64,000 bases of DNA from Vulcanimicrobiota bacterium (GTDB lineage Bacteria > Vulcanimicrobiota > Vulcanimicrobiia > Eremiobacterales > Eremiobacteraceae): the NCBI GenBank assembly GCA_013290125.1, contig JABCYQ010000013.1, positions 16,074 through 80,073 on the forward strand, read 5' to 3'. The position numbers and the translations under genes were made by a program. The notes beneath the pieces were generated by a model. It saw only the letters and a program-made list of their open reading frames with translations, was not told the DNA's origin and did no database searches. This document shows positions 11,201 to 20,100 of the stretch, piece by piece; positions within the stretch are counted from its first letter, which is position 1, and the number at the start of each line of letters is the position of its first letter.

Positions 11201-11341
11201 GATGATGGTCGCGGCCGGCAAGTCGACGTTCGGCAGTTCTTGCTCGCGCAAGCCGAACGCCGCAATCGTCCCTCCGATCAACGCCAAGAACGCGACGACG
11301 GCGGCCAATGTGGGTCGCGTGACGAACAGCCGGGTCATCAA
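8285..11341 (-). CDS. RND-superfamily efflux transporter permease
   Basis: At 1018 residues it has the usual length for an AcrB/MdtB-type RND pump. It starts with the first membrane helix ([19 protein letters not shown]) and has two periplasmic porter halves. The TM4 proton-relay pair is intact in [16 protein letters not shown] (about residues 391-392), and there is a second cluster of helices at the C-terminus. These are inner-membrane proton-driven exporters. No membrane-fusion protein or TolC-like gene lies nearby, which is unusual for a tripartite pump. It is the first gene of the operon leading to the MFS-acyltransferase fusion (4-bp overlap) and the TonB receptor. The substrate is unknown; an envelope lipid or lipophilic compound is suggested only by the neighbours. 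Confidence 0.9.
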   Translation of the reverse strand: MMTRLFVTRPTLAAVVAFLALIGGTIAAFGLREQELPNVDLPAATIIVYYSAATPAEMRDTIIRPIEDQLAGAPSLQHLQSSAQQGVALITAVFSLKSKADDDLAEVQRRLQAAMPNLPADVPEPRVVLFDPGHAPVVTLSVASASLKPGALSALLTNKVIPAIEQISGVSTVEADGLLSPSIRVEVDPAKLEKQGLTLLDITNVIAGNAVSAPGGTLTEAGRETGINIRSDLSDPASVRALPISGLGVTIGDVARVSNADQPQRIFAYVGGKPSFVLSIAKAEGTSEVDAARGVIQSIPLLEQEFPGITLHVIDDSSAYTAHALAGVARTLVEGIVLVAIVMIFFLRTWRNAVAVLIAIPASLCVTLIVMRIMNFTLDTVSLLAMTLITGILVDDSIVVLENTERHHELGQPPIDAAITGRLEIGLAAIVITLVDVVVFLPIAFLPGIVGKFLTEFAVVVVVATMSSLLVSFTITPALAGNWALRTKTRFGGLIGAFTRMFERIRDWYADRALPGALAHPWLVVFIAVVTLGGALALIPLGVVGFDFDPPQDNGEIFVQLRFAGGTPLATTIAAVRRIERTVNEISDLRSEVSLAGTAQSPTGERIFDGAVGQIDIHLRDNRTNSTDYWAGFLRTASLQAVPDGHPVVIPVTNSHSGNTQPLDYLVSAGDQDPTLYAPRVADALARTSGAANVFSSAGSQSPQLDVTFKHDRSNAGAVPAASAAGAIRAAFGGLRAAQVPTPNGPIDIVVTYPQTEQRDLARLKAVAVRTAAGTTTTVGAIADMRFVNAPRTIDRVDRHDVVHVSANTAPGFALSIVETTFAQNLAALHLPSNVTVVPNSVGTQQNLSDTVLGLGLALGLGMALVFLLMVALYDSFVAPLYIMLAVPLAVVGAIGALALAHETLNAFSLIGTVLLIGLVTKNGILLVDYANQRLAAGMDRIAAIVESARTRFRPIVMTTVAMIFGMLPLALGLDPAVTSRRGLGIVVIGGLSSSLLLTLVVIPVIYAAFGRDRQRSA

Positions 11342-11448
11342 AGCGACGGCGCACCTCTATAACGCCGCGCGGACTGTTCGCGGACCCGACGACGCGGTCC
11401 CGCGCCCGATGCGAGGAGGACAAAGGCGGCATCGGCAAGTCCACGTGC

Positions 11449-12432
11449 ATGATGAAACGACGGACACTCGGAAAGCGCGGCTTGGTAGTCTCTGCCATCG
11501 GGCTCGGCTGCATGGGGATGTCAGAATTCTACGGCAGTTCAAACGACGCGGAGTCCATCGCCACGATTCATCGGGCGATCGAACTCGGTTGCAATTTCTT
11601 GGACACGGCCGATATGTATGGACCGTTCACGAACGAGCGCCTCGTAGGGCGCGCGATCGCGGATCGGCGCGAGAAGGTGGTCCTCGCCACGAAGTTCGGC
11701 AACGAGCGCGGCGAAGACGGAACGTGGATCGGCATCAATGGCAGACCGGAATACGTGCGCAAAGCATGTGAAGCGTCGCTTCAACGATTGGGCACCGACC
11801 ACATCGACTTGTACTATCAACACCGTGTCGACATAAACGTGCCTATTGAGGAGACCGTAGGGGCGATGGCCGGCCTTGTAAAGGAAGGCAAAGTACGGCA
11901 TCTCGGCTTGAGCGAAGCCGCGCCCGCCACGATCCGCCGCGCGCACGCCGTCCATCCGATCACGGCGCTGCAGACCGAGTACTCGCTCTTCGCGCGCGAC
12001 GTTGAAGCGGAGATCCTCCCGACCGTTCGGGAACTCGGCATCGGTTTCGTCGCGTACTCGCCGTTGGGCCGCGGCTTGCTCACGGGCGCCATCAAGGATC
12101 CAAAGCAATTCGAAGATGGCGACTTCCGCGGCAATCATCCGCGCTTCCAAGACGAGAACTTCCGGCGCAACATGCGGCTCGTGGAGGCATTGGAGAAAAT
12201 CGCCAAGCGCAAGAATCTCACCCCGAGCCAATTGGCGTTGAGTTGGCTCTTGCAGCGCGGCGACGACGTCGTTCCGATTCCGGGCACGAGGCGGCGCGCG
12301 CGGCTCGAGGAGAACTGCGCAGCGGCAGATGTGTCGCTGAGTCAGGCGGATCTCGCCGAAATCGAGGCGGTGGCGCCGGTCGGCGCGGGCGCCGGCGCGC
12401 GCTACGCCGACATGAGCCGCGTAAATCTCTAG
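11449..12432 (+). CDS. Aldo/keto reductase
   Basis: This is a complete 327-residue NADPH-dependent oxidoreductase of the aldo/keto reductase superfamily, close to the YakC/AKR13-type group. The catalytic tetrad is visible: Asp and Tyr in [12 protein letters not shown] (about residues 53 and 58), Lys in VVLATKFG (about 83) and His in YYQHRVD (about 124). The C-terminal cofactor segment is [16 protein letters not shown]. The start is the first of two in-frame ATGs. The nearest strong purine-rich site (GAGGAGG) is about 30 bases upstream, so the start is not firmly fixed. It is divergent from the RND operon across 107 bp. The decarboxylase starts four bases after its stop, suggesting co-transcription. 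Confidence 0.92.
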   Translation: MMKRRTLGKRGLVVSAIGLGCMGMSEFYGSSNDAESIATIHRAIELGCNFLDTADMYGPFTNERLVGRAIADRREKVVLATKFGNERGEDGTWIGINGRPEYVRKACEASLQRLGTDHIDLYYQHRVDINVPIEETVGAMAGLVKEGKVRHLGLSEAAPATIRRAHAVHPITALQTEYSLFARDVEAEILPTVRELGIGFVAYSPLGRGLLTGAIKDPKQFEDGDFRGNHPRFQDENFRRNMRLVEALEKIAKRKNLTPSQLALSWLLQRGDDVVPIPGTRRRARLEENCAAADVSLSQADLAEIEAVAPVGAGAGARYADMSRVNL

Positions 12433-12436
12433 CGCG

Positions 12437-13864
12437 GTGCCACCGCGGCGCAACGACGCGCAGCTTGATCTGTCGCCCGACGAGATGCACAAGCTCGGGC
12501 GCGAAGTGATCGAGTGGGCGATCTCGTATCGCCTGAAGTTAGCGGACTTGCCCGCGCTGCAGCGCGCGAAGCACGCTGATCTAGCAGCGAAGTTCAGCGA
12601 ATCGTTGCCTTCCGGACCGAGCGACCCGAACGTCGTGCTGCGCCGCGTCATCGATGACGCGCTGCCGTTCATGGGCCGCGCCGACCATCCGCGCTATTTC
12701 GCGTTCGTGCCTGGTCCCGCGAACTTCGTCGGCATCGCCGCCGACATGCTTGTGTCGGCTGCAAACGTCTTCGCCGGAACATGGCTTGAAGGTTCGGGGC
12801 CCGGTGCCATCGAGTTGCAGACGATCGCGTGGCTGGCCCAACTCGCCGGCATGCCCGCGACCGCGGGCGGCCTGTTCACGAGCGGCGGATCGATGGCGAA
12901 TCTCACCGCGCTGCACGCCGCACGCGAGTGTAAACTTGCCGCGCCGGATCGACAGCGCGCCGTCGTCTATTGTTCCGATCAAACGCACTCATCGATCGGC
13001 CGCGGATTGCGCATTCTCGGATTTCTGCCCAAGCAAGTCCGCGAGATCGAGACCGGCGAGGATTTCGCGATCGATCTCGGGCAGTTCGAAGCGGGCGTTG
13101 CCGCCGATCGCGCCGCGGGGCGACTGCCATTCTGCCTGATCTCCAATGCCGGCACGACGAATACCGGCGCGGTCGACCCGCTCGAGCGCCTCGGGGACGT
13201 GTGCGATCGCGAAGGGCTCTGGCATCATGTGGACGGCGCACTTGGCGCGGGCGCGATCTTGAGCCAACGCGGCCGCAGGCTGCTACGCGGATTGAGCCGC
13301 GCCGATTCGTTCTCGGTCGACCCGCACAAATGGATGTTCCAGCCGTACGTCTGCGGATGCGTCGTCGTTCGCGACAAGGCGCAGTTGCAGCGAGCATTCA
13401 GCAACGTTCCGGATTACATGGAAGATGCCGATGCAGTCGGCAGTGAGACGAATTTCTGGGAGTATGGCCCGGAGCTCACTCGGCCGTTTCGCGCACTTAA
13501 GCTTTGGATGTCGTTGCAAGTGTTCGGCGCAGACGCTTTCGGCGCAGCGATCGAGCGCGGTTTCGAACTTGCCGAGGTCGCTGAACGCGCTGTGAGCAAG
13601 CTCTCCGGCTGGCGCGTGTGTTCGCGCGCGAGCATGGGCGTCGTCACGTTTCGGTATCAGCCGGCGACGATGACCGACGCCGACGCAGATCGGCGCAATC
13701 GCGTTGCTGCGCGAGCGCTGACCGAGAGCGGATATGCCGCTGTGCTGACCACTCGGCTGCGCGGGCGGATCGTGGTCCGCATGTGCACGCTCAATCCGCG
13801 CACGACAGACGCGGACATAGTCGAGACGGTCGCGCGCCTCGACTCGCTGATCCGCGATACCTAA
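12437..13864 (+). CDS. PLP-dependent group II decarboxylase (aromatic-L-amino-acid decarboxylase-like)
   Basis: This 475-residue protein starts with GTG four bases after the aldo/keto reductase. The pyridoxal-phosphate lysine lies in VDPHKWMFQPY (about residue 298). Other family marks are the FTSGGSMANLTAL phosphate-binding loop, WHHVDGALGAGA with the cofactor Asp, and a PRYFAFVPGPANF substrate loop near the N-terminus. Members decarboxylate aromatic amino acids, histidine or glutamate; the substrate here is not determined. Pairing with an aldo/keto reductase could mean amine formation followed by aldehyde reduction, but this is inference. A cluster of family A palindromes immediately downstream may end the transcript. 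Confidence 0.9.
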   Translation: MPPRRNDAQLDLSPDEMHKLGREVIEWAISYRLKLADLPALQRAKHADLAAKFSESLPSGPSDPNVVLRRVIDDALPFMGRADHPRYFAFVPGPANFVGIAADMLVSAANVFAGTWLEGSGPGAIELQTIAWLAQLAGMPATAGGLFTSGGSMANLTALHAARECKLAAPDRQRAVVYCSDQTHSSIGRGLRILGFLPKQVREIETGEDFAIDLGQFEAGVAADRAAGRLPFCLISNAGTTNTGAVDPLERLGDVCDREGLWHHVDGALGAGAILSQRGRRLLRGLSRADSFSVDPHKWMFQPYVCGCVVVRDKAQLQRAFSNVPDYMEDADAVGSETNFWEYGPELTRPFRALKLWMSLQVFGADAFGAAIERGFELAEVAERAVSKLSGWRVCSRASMGVVTFRYQPATMTDADADRRNRVAARALTESGYAAVLTTRLRGRIVVRMCTLNPRTTDADIVETVARLDSLIRDT

Positions 13865-13877
13865 ACCGGGACCGCCC

Positions 13878-13982
13878 TGAAGGGGCCGACTTTACGTCGG
13901 CCCACATTACGTTCGCCCGGGCCGATATAAAATCGGCCCCTTCAAATAAGACCGGCCCCTTCAAATAAGACCGGCCCCTTCA
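13878..13982. repeat. Composite family A palindrome with two extra right arms
   Basis: A left arm (GAAGGGGCCGAC..GTCGGCCC) is followed by a spacer and a right arm (GGGCCGAT..ATCGGCCCCTTC). The outer GAAGGGGCC and GGCCCCTTC can close a stem around two inner hairpins. Two further copies of ACCGGCCCCTTC separated by AAATAAG follow, as if the right end had been tandemly duplicated. The repeat lies between the decarboxylase and the MntR-like gene. Confidence 0.9.
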
Positions 13983-14035
13983 GAGAAATTGTAAAGGTCC
14001 GCTCTACACCAAATCACGAATTAAGATTGGAAACC

Positions 14036-14707
14036 ATGGTTAACAAACAGACGGATCGTTCGCGCGATCGGGCGCGCGAAGATTATCTGAAGGCGATCTA
14101 TCATCTCAGCGATGGTAGCGCCGTGAAGGCGGCCGTTCTCGCACGCCATCTTCGCGTTTCACGAGCCTCAGTGAGCAAGATCCGGCGAGTGTTAGAGCAC
14201 GACGGTCTCATCGGCCGCGCGCGCCGCCGCGCGGACGCTCTCACGCTGACACGGCGAGGCCTCGGCCTTGCGGTGCGAGTGGTTCGCCGCCACCGGCTCG
14301 TCGAGACGTTCCTCTATCGCTCACTCGGCGTGCCGCTCGAACGCCTTCATCGCGCTGCTGAGAAACTCGAGCATTCGATCTCCGACGACGTAGCGCGGCG
14401 ACTGTCTGACTTTTTGGGCAATCCAAAACGCGATCCGCACGGCCATCCGATTCCAGGCACGGGCAGCGAGAAGCGAGAGCGACGCGAGCTGACCCTGGCC
14501 ACGGTAGTGCCTGGCACGAAGATCGTCGTCGTGAGTCTCGACGACGGCGACGAAAAAGTCGTGCGCAAGCTGGACGCGCTCGGCGTCCTGCCGGGGATGC
14601 GCGCGACCGTCGTCAGCAATCGCTCGGGAATCACATTGCGCACGGCGGACCAAGACATCGTCGTTTCGCTGATCGCAGCTGGACGAGTCCGCTGCGTGGC
14701 GCGCTGA
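14036..14707 (+). CDS. mntR: DtxR-family metal-dependent repressor, manganese (MntR) type
   Basis: The protein has 223 residues from the ATG at 14036; a TTG nine bases earlier is an alternative start. It has an N-terminal winged helix (VLARHLRVSRASVSKIRRVL), a dimerisation and metal-binding domain, and a C-terminal FeoA/SH3-like domain (LDALGVLPGMRATVV). Metal-site residues point to manganese. Asp16 in REDYLKAIY sits where MntR has Asp8 and DtxR has Met10. Glu109 in AAEKLEH sits where MntR has Glu99 and DtxR has Cys102. It is two bases upstream of an NRAMP gene, so it probably controls Mn uptake. No clear operator palindrome was seen upstream. Confidence 0.85.
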   Translation: MVNKQTDRSRDRAREDYLKAIYHLSDGSAVKAAVLARHLRVSRASVSKIRRVLEHDGLIGRARRRADALTLTRRGLGLAVRVVRRHRLVETFLYRSLGVPLERLHRAAEKLEHSISDDVARRLSDFLGNPKRDPHGHPIPGTGSEKRERRELTLATVVPGTKIVVVSLDDGDEKVVRKLDALGVLPGMRATVVSNRSGITLRTADQDIVVSLIAAGRVRCVAR

Positions 14708-14709
14708 TC

Positions 14710-16041
14710 GTGGCGACGGCGGCGGCGACGGCTCGCGAAGAGGCGCTGCGCGCGCAAGATCGCCGCATCGTTCGCCTCGCCCGGGCTGCCGGTAAGCCGC
14801 TGCTCGTCCTTTTACTTCTCGTCGGGCCCGGCATCTTGGTCATGCTCGGAGAGAATGACGGACCGAGCATGCTCTCGTATGCCACGACCGGCGCGTCGTA
14901 CGGGGTCGGATTCTTTGTGCCGTTCATCTGCCTGACGTTCGTCATGGCATTCGTCGTGCAAGAAATGACCGTCCGCCTTGGCATCGCTACGCAGCGCGGA
15001 CACGCCGAACTGATATTCGAGCGCTTCGGCCCCTTCTGGGGTTACTTCGCGATGTTGGACCTGTTCGTCGGCAATGCGCTCACGTTGGTGACCGAATTCA
15101 TCGCGATTCGCGCCGGTGCCGCCTACTTCGGGATCTCGCCGTTTGTCGCCGTGCCGATCGGGCTTATGATCGTCATAACCGCGCTCGCCGCGAGGAGATA
15201 CTTCACGTGGGAGCGCGCGGTCCTCATTCTGAGCGCTGCGAATCTGCTCTTCATCCCTGCAGCACTGATGGCGCACCCCGACGCGAGCGCGATCGTACAT
15301 GCGCTGGGGACGTGGGGTCCGCTGCCCGGCGGCGTCAACGCGGCGTTCATCGTGCTCGTGCTCGCGAACGTCGGCGCCACTGTAACGCCGTGGATGATCT
15401 TCTTTCAACAAAGCGCAGTGGTAGACAAGGGATTGACCGTCAAAGACCTGCCGCAAGGACGCGCAGACACCGCTATCGGTTCGACCCTCGCGGTGCTCGC
15501 TGCGATCGCGACGCTGATCGCGGCGAACCCGCTTTTCACGCATCACGTGAATGTCGCGAACTATTCGGGCGGCGCGGATTTCGCCAGCGCTTTGCGGCCA
15601 TATATAGGCTCAACGGGCGCCGCGCTTTTCTCGCTTGGGATCATCGAAGCCGGTCTCGTCGCTGCGATGACGATCTCGACGAGCTCGGCGTATGCGTTCG
15701 GAGAAGTGCTGCGCCGCGGACACAGCTTGAATCTTGACTTCGCCACCGGCCGGCCGTTCTATCTTTCGGCGATCATCTCAACTATGGTCGCCGCGGCGCT
15801 GGTGCTCATCCCTGGCGCGCCGCTACTTGCGATGACGCTGACCGTGAACGTTATCGCCACGCTGCTCATGGCGCCGGCGCTGTTGTTCTTGCTGCTGCTC
15901 GCGAACGACCGCGAAATCATGGGCGGGCTCGCCAACCACTGGCGAAGCAATCTCGCCGGCGGTATTATCATCGTCGTGATCGCAGCCATGGGGACGACGT
16001 ACGGCCTTGTGGTCGTATTCCCAAATCTGGTGGCGAGATGA
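14710..16041 (+). CDS. NRAMP-family divalent metal transporter
   Basis: This 443-residue polytopic membrane protein starts with GTG two bases after the MntR-type repressor. The fold and helix pattern match NRAMP/SLC11. The TM1 metal-site motif (canonical DPGN) reads ENDGPSML (about residues 46-53), and the TM6 motif (canonical MPHN) reads TPWMIFFQQSAVVDKG (about 225-240). Ordinary MntH proteins keep DPGN and MPH, so this is a divergent clade. Proton-coupled import of Mn2+ is inferred mainly from the repressor next door. Its TGA overlaps the ATG of a 45-codon gene (ATGA). Other divalent substrates are possible. Confidence 0.85.
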   Translation: MATAAATAREEALRAQDRRIVRLARAAGKPLLVLLLLVGPGILVMLGENDGPSMLSYATTGASYGVGFFVPFICLTFVMAFVVQEMTVRLGIATQRGHAELIFERFGPFWGYFAMLDLFVGNALTLVTEFIAIRAGAAYFGISPFVAVPIGLMIVITALAARRYFTWERAVLILSAANLLFIPAALMAHPDASAIVHALGTWGPLPGGVNAAFIVLVLANVGATVTPWMIFFQQSAVVDKGLTVKDLPQGRADTAIGSTLAVLAAIATLIAANPLFTHHVNVANYSGGADFASALRPYIGSTGAALFSLGIIEAGLVAAMTISTSSAYAFGEVLRRGHSLNLDFATGRPFYLSAIISTMVAAALVLIPGAPLLAMTLTVNVIATLLMAPALLFLLLLANDREIMGGLANHWRSNLAGGIIIVVIAAMGTTYGLVVVFPNLVAR

Positions 16042-16175
16042 TCACGACGAAACCGTATCCGCGACGGAAGCTGGGCGCGGGCACGATCATAGTGCTGTGG
16101 GTCTTACGCATTTACGTGCTCATCGCGGTGCCGCTCGTCGTCTACGCGTTTTTCAGGGCGCTGCACGCGCCATGA
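16038..16175 (+). CDS. Small single-span membrane protein overlapping the NRAMP gene
   Basis: The ATG overlaps the NRAMP stop in an ATGA junction, giving a 45-residue product. It has a basic N-terminus (MITTKPYPRRKLGAG), one hydrophobic helix interrupted by an Arg (TIIVLWVLRIYVLIAVPLVV) and a short tail ending ALHAP. The four-base overlap strongly suggests coupled translation with the transporter. By position it could be a small transporter subunit or regulator, as known for some metal and drug transporters. I recognise no family, and homology searches with such a short sequence would be weak. Confidence 0.7.
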   Translation: MITTKPYPRRKLGAGTIIVLWVLRIYVLIAVPLVVYAFFRALHAP

Positions 16176-16185
16176 TGCGGGGGCG

Positions 16186-16953
16186 CTAGAACAACCCGCG
16201 GATAAGCCCGCCATCGATGGCTATTGTCTGACCGGTCACATAGCTCGCCGGAACGCCGCACAGAAATGCGACAAGCGGAGCAAACTCCTCTGGCGTCGCG
16301 ACGCGCCCGATCGGGACTTCAAGCTTTGCTGCGGCCGCGATCGACGCGTCGTCGCCGTTCAGGCGGCGTAACCGGTCCGTGAGCACACGCCCTGTGGCGA
16401 TGGAATTGACTGTGACGCCATGGCTTGCGACTTCGGCTGACAGCGTTTTGAGCGCGGCGACCAGCGCGACGCGGAACGCGTTCGAGAGTGCGAGATTGGC
16501 GATCGGCTGTTTCACAGAACTCGACGTCAGCGCGACGATGCGTCCCCAACCGCGCGCCTTCATGGGCTCGACGCACGCGCGGACGAGCTGGAGCATGCTG
16601 CGCAGGACGAGACGATATGCCGCATCCCAGTCGTCAAGCGATAGATTTTCGACCGCCCCAGGCTTCGGGCCGCCCCCGTTTGCGATGAGGATCTCCGGCG
16701 CGCCATAGGCCTGCCGCACCGCCGCCATAAGCGCGTCGACCGACGCTGGATCTGCGACATCAACCTCAAACGCCTTGGCGTCGGCTGCGCCTCGCGCCAA
16801 CGCTTCTGCGGCCACGCGGTCGAGCAGATCTCGCCGCCGCGCTGCGATCGCGAGGCGTACTCCCTCGGCTGCGAGCGCAAGCGCGACGGCTTCTCCCAGA
16901 CCTGAACTCGCCCCGGTGACGAGCGCGACGCGATTTCGTATTCCCAAATCCAT
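16186..16953 (-). CDS. Short-chain dehydrogenase/reductase family protein with atypical active site
   Basis: This 255-residue Rossmann protein has a good nucleotide motif (VTGASSGLG, about residues 13-21), DVADPASV, NGGGPKP and the C-terminal AIDGG. The YxxxK catalytic pair is absent: the expected segment reads LALSNAFRVALV, with Leu and Phe in place of Tyr and Lys. The SSSVKQPI block before it is typical of the BKR-like SDR subgroup that lacks the classical tetrad. It is annotated as an oxidoreductase by fold, but ordinary SDR catalysis is doubtful. It faces the NRAMP operon convergently, only 10 bp beyond the 45-residue gene. Confidence 0.88.
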   Translation of the reverse strand: MDLGIRNRVALVTGASSGLGEAVALALAAEGVRLAIAARRRDLLDRVAAEALARGAADAKAFEVDVADPASVDALMAAVRQAYGAPEILIANGGGPKPGAVENLSLDDWDAAYRLVLRSMLQLVRACVEPMKARGWGRIVALTSSSVKQPIANLALSNAFRVALVAALKTLSAEVASHGVTVNSIATGRVLTDRLRRLNGDDASIAAAAKLEVPIGRVATPEEFAPLVAFLCGVPASYVTGQTIAIDGGLIRGLF

Positions 16954-16968
16954 GTGCGCCGCCTACGC

Positions 16969-17057
16969 GGGCAAGCGATGCTTGCCCTACTGAAGGGGCC
17001 GACTTCAGGTCGGCCCACGTTGCGCTTGCTAGGGCCGATATAAAATCGGCCCCTTCA
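16969..17057. repeat. Family B palindrome followed by composite family A palindrome
   Basis: GGGCAAGCGATGCTTGCCC at 16969-16987 is followed after three bases by a full composite family A element (16991-17057). The composite has outer arms GAAGGGGCC and GGCCCCTTC closing over two inner hairpins. It lies between the divergent SDR and the GGDEF/EAL gene. Juxtaposition of the two families is also seen at 51.65-51.74 kb. Confidence 0.9.
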
Positions 17058-17185
17058 GACTCCGAGCTGGGGTGTGATAAGCGTCACGCCTGGATTCAAG
17101 ACCGGCATCTTCTCTCCACGGGACGATAGCGGAAGTCCGAAAACAATAGAAGGCACAAAGACGGCACCGCAACGGGATTAGGCTT

Positions 17186-20100
17186 TTGGCTCAGACTGCG
17201 CGCGACACCACGAAGCAGACGTTCCAACAAATTTTTGGCAGCGCAGGCCATGCCGTGTTCGCCTACGACATCAAGAGCGGTGCGCTCGTTGACGCCAATG
17301 ACGCGGCCATCTCGCTCTTCGGTTACGCACGCCGCAAGTTGTTCAACCTCAAACTGGCTGACGTCATCGCACGCGACGAGGAAGAATTCATCCGGCAAAG
17401 CCTCCAAAAAGAAAAAGGCGCCGGCCCTCGAGTCGTGCGCTTTCGGATTGCCGATGTCGACGGGCACGTCACGCGAATCCAAGGCTTCGCGACACCGATA
17501 ACGTACGCCGGCCGCCATGCGATGCTGATCAGCGTCTCAAACGAAGATGCGCCTGCGAAAAAGCGCGCGCGCCAGGCAGCCGAAGCGGCACCGGTCCCAG
17601 CACCGGTCTTGCTCCAGCAGGTGAGGCGTCAGGAAGCGCTGATCGAATTCGCCAAGGCCGCGCTCGTCGAGCAGTCCGACGTGGAGCTAAAGCGCCTTGG
17701 AGCGCGACTGCTGCGCGACGGTCTAGCGGTCGACTTCGTCCTCGGTTACGACTATCGATACGGCGATCGCACGTTGACGTGCGTTGTGGCCGAAGGTTGG
17801 CAGGGCGCTTTCGACGAGGTTTCGTTCGACACCGAAGGCGACTCGCTCGCCGCCAGATCGTTTCGTTCGCGCGGCGTCGTTGCGGTCCCCGAGATCGATG
17901 TCACGGACAAACCGGCGGATTCCGCATGGTTCCTCGACCGCTATTCGGTTCGAGCCGCTATCGGTATTCCGATCCGCTCCGATACGCGAGACTACGGCTC
18001 GCTGGTGGGCTACGTCAATCACCCGAAGCGTTTCGACGACGACGACGTTCGTTTCGCGTTGACGGTGGCCGGCGTTATCGCAATCGCGACAGAAGGTCTG
18101 CGCGCGCGCTCAATGGCGATCGCAACGGCGGAGCGCCTGACCGAAGTGCTCGCGAGTATCGTCGAACATTTCGTGCACATCGACCGTGCGTGGAAGATCA
18201 AATTCGTCAACGTGACCGTAGAGTCGCTCTTTTCTCGCCCCGCCGAAGATTTAGTAGGTGAACCGATCGAGAAGTGGTTTCCGTCCTTTTCGCAGGCCGA
18301 GCATCGGCAGCGCTACGAGGACGCTATGCTTCGCGGCATCTCCTCACAGTTCGAATTCCGCTCGCTGCTCAACGGACACTGGTATGAAGCGCGCGTCCGC
18401 CCGACACCCGATGGCATCGCGGTATACTTCCTTGATATCACGTTGCGGCACGACGCCGAAGATAAACGGCTCGATCACGAGCGACGGATCCGCCGCCTGA
18501 TCAATCACATGCCGGCTATCCTGTGGGTGACGGATACGAATCTCACCCTTCAGACCTCGATCGGTGGAGCGCTGCGGCGGCTTGGCGCAGAAGACGATTC
18601 TATGGTCGGCAACAATCTGCGCACGATGTTCGACGATCCGACGGGCCCGACGCTAAGCTCGCACGAGCAGGCGCTCGCCGGCGAATCCTGCGACTACATG
18701 GATTCCTTCGGCGATCGTACGTACGAGAGTCATGTCGAACCACTCCGTGATTCGCATGGCGCGATCATCGGCGTGGCTGGTCTTTGCATCGACGTGACCG
18801 AGCGCATCAGTCTTGAGAAGACCCTTGCCGAAGCGCAGAAGCTGGCCCGCTTCGGCACGTGGACGTTCGACCGTCAGAGCGGCGAGCGCACGATCACCGA
18901 CGAACTGCTGCGCATTTTCGGGCGGACTGCCGACGAGATTCCGGCAGACTTCACCGCTCTCGGCGATATCATCTACGCTGACGATGCGGCATTCGTGGCA
19001 GGGGCCATTGAACGCGCGATGCGGGCCGGTTCATCGTGGAGCATCGATCACCGCGTCAATCACAAGGACGGAAGCGTTCGGCACATCCAAAATGTCGGGC
19101 GATACGACGTAGATGAGAGCGGGGCCGCGACGCGCGGCTTTGGCAGCGTCTTGGATATCACGGAACGCAAAATCGCCGAGAGCGAACTCGTGCGTCTCGC
19201 CAACTTCGATGTCCTGACAAATCTACCCAATCGCATGCAGGTCGAAGTGCGGCTGTCGGAGTCGATGGGGCGAGCTCTCGAGCGCGGCAAGGTCGTCGCG
19301 TTGTGCTGCCTCGATGTCGATCGCTTCAAGACAATCAACGATACGTTGGGTCACGCCGCTGGTGACACGCTGCTGAAGGCCGTCGGAGACCGCTTGTCAT
19401 CCGTCGTCCGGCGCGGCGACACCGTGGGGCGATTGGGTTCGGATGAATTCGCGATCGTGTTCGCCGACGTCGCGTCAGCGCCCGATCTGACTCTGCTCGC
19501 CGACAAGGTGACGGGCGTCTTCTCGGAGCCGTTTGTCATCGGGGGACGGGAACTGTTCGTCAACGCGAGCGCCGGATTCAGCATCTATCCGGGGGACGCG
19601 ACCGACAGCGAGTCGCTCATCCGCCAAGCAGATACCGCGGTGCACACCGCAAAGGAGAGCGGCGGAAGTCAAGTGGCTTTCTTCAGCGCTGACATGCACG
19701 CCGAAGCAGACGCACGGCTCGAATTCCAGAACAATCTCTATCGTGCACTAGGCCGCGATGAATTCCGGCTGCACTTCCAACCCATCACCGACGCCGCAAC
19801 TCGCGGACTCCGTGGGTTCGAAGCTTTGATCCGATGGGAACACCCGACGCTCGGCCTCGTCCAGCCCGATCGATTTATCCCGCTCGCCGAGCAGACCGGC
19901 CTTATCGTTCCGATCGGCGAATGGGTCTTGCGCCAAGCATGCGCTCAAGCGTCGGGTTGGCACAGCGGCGGCGCCGTCGATCCATGGGTTGCTGTCAACA
20001 TCTCTGCGAGACAGTTCTCACATCCCGACCTTATATCGCTCGTCGGCGACACGTTGCGCTCCTCCGGACTTCCGGCCGGCCGACTGACGCTCGAAGTGAC

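Noticed and set aside
13940..13982. Possible short CRISPR-like array (ACCGGCCCCTTCAAATAAG repeated)
   Set aside because: Only two to three copies with no spacer between them and no cas genes. It is a duplicated arm of the family A palindrome.
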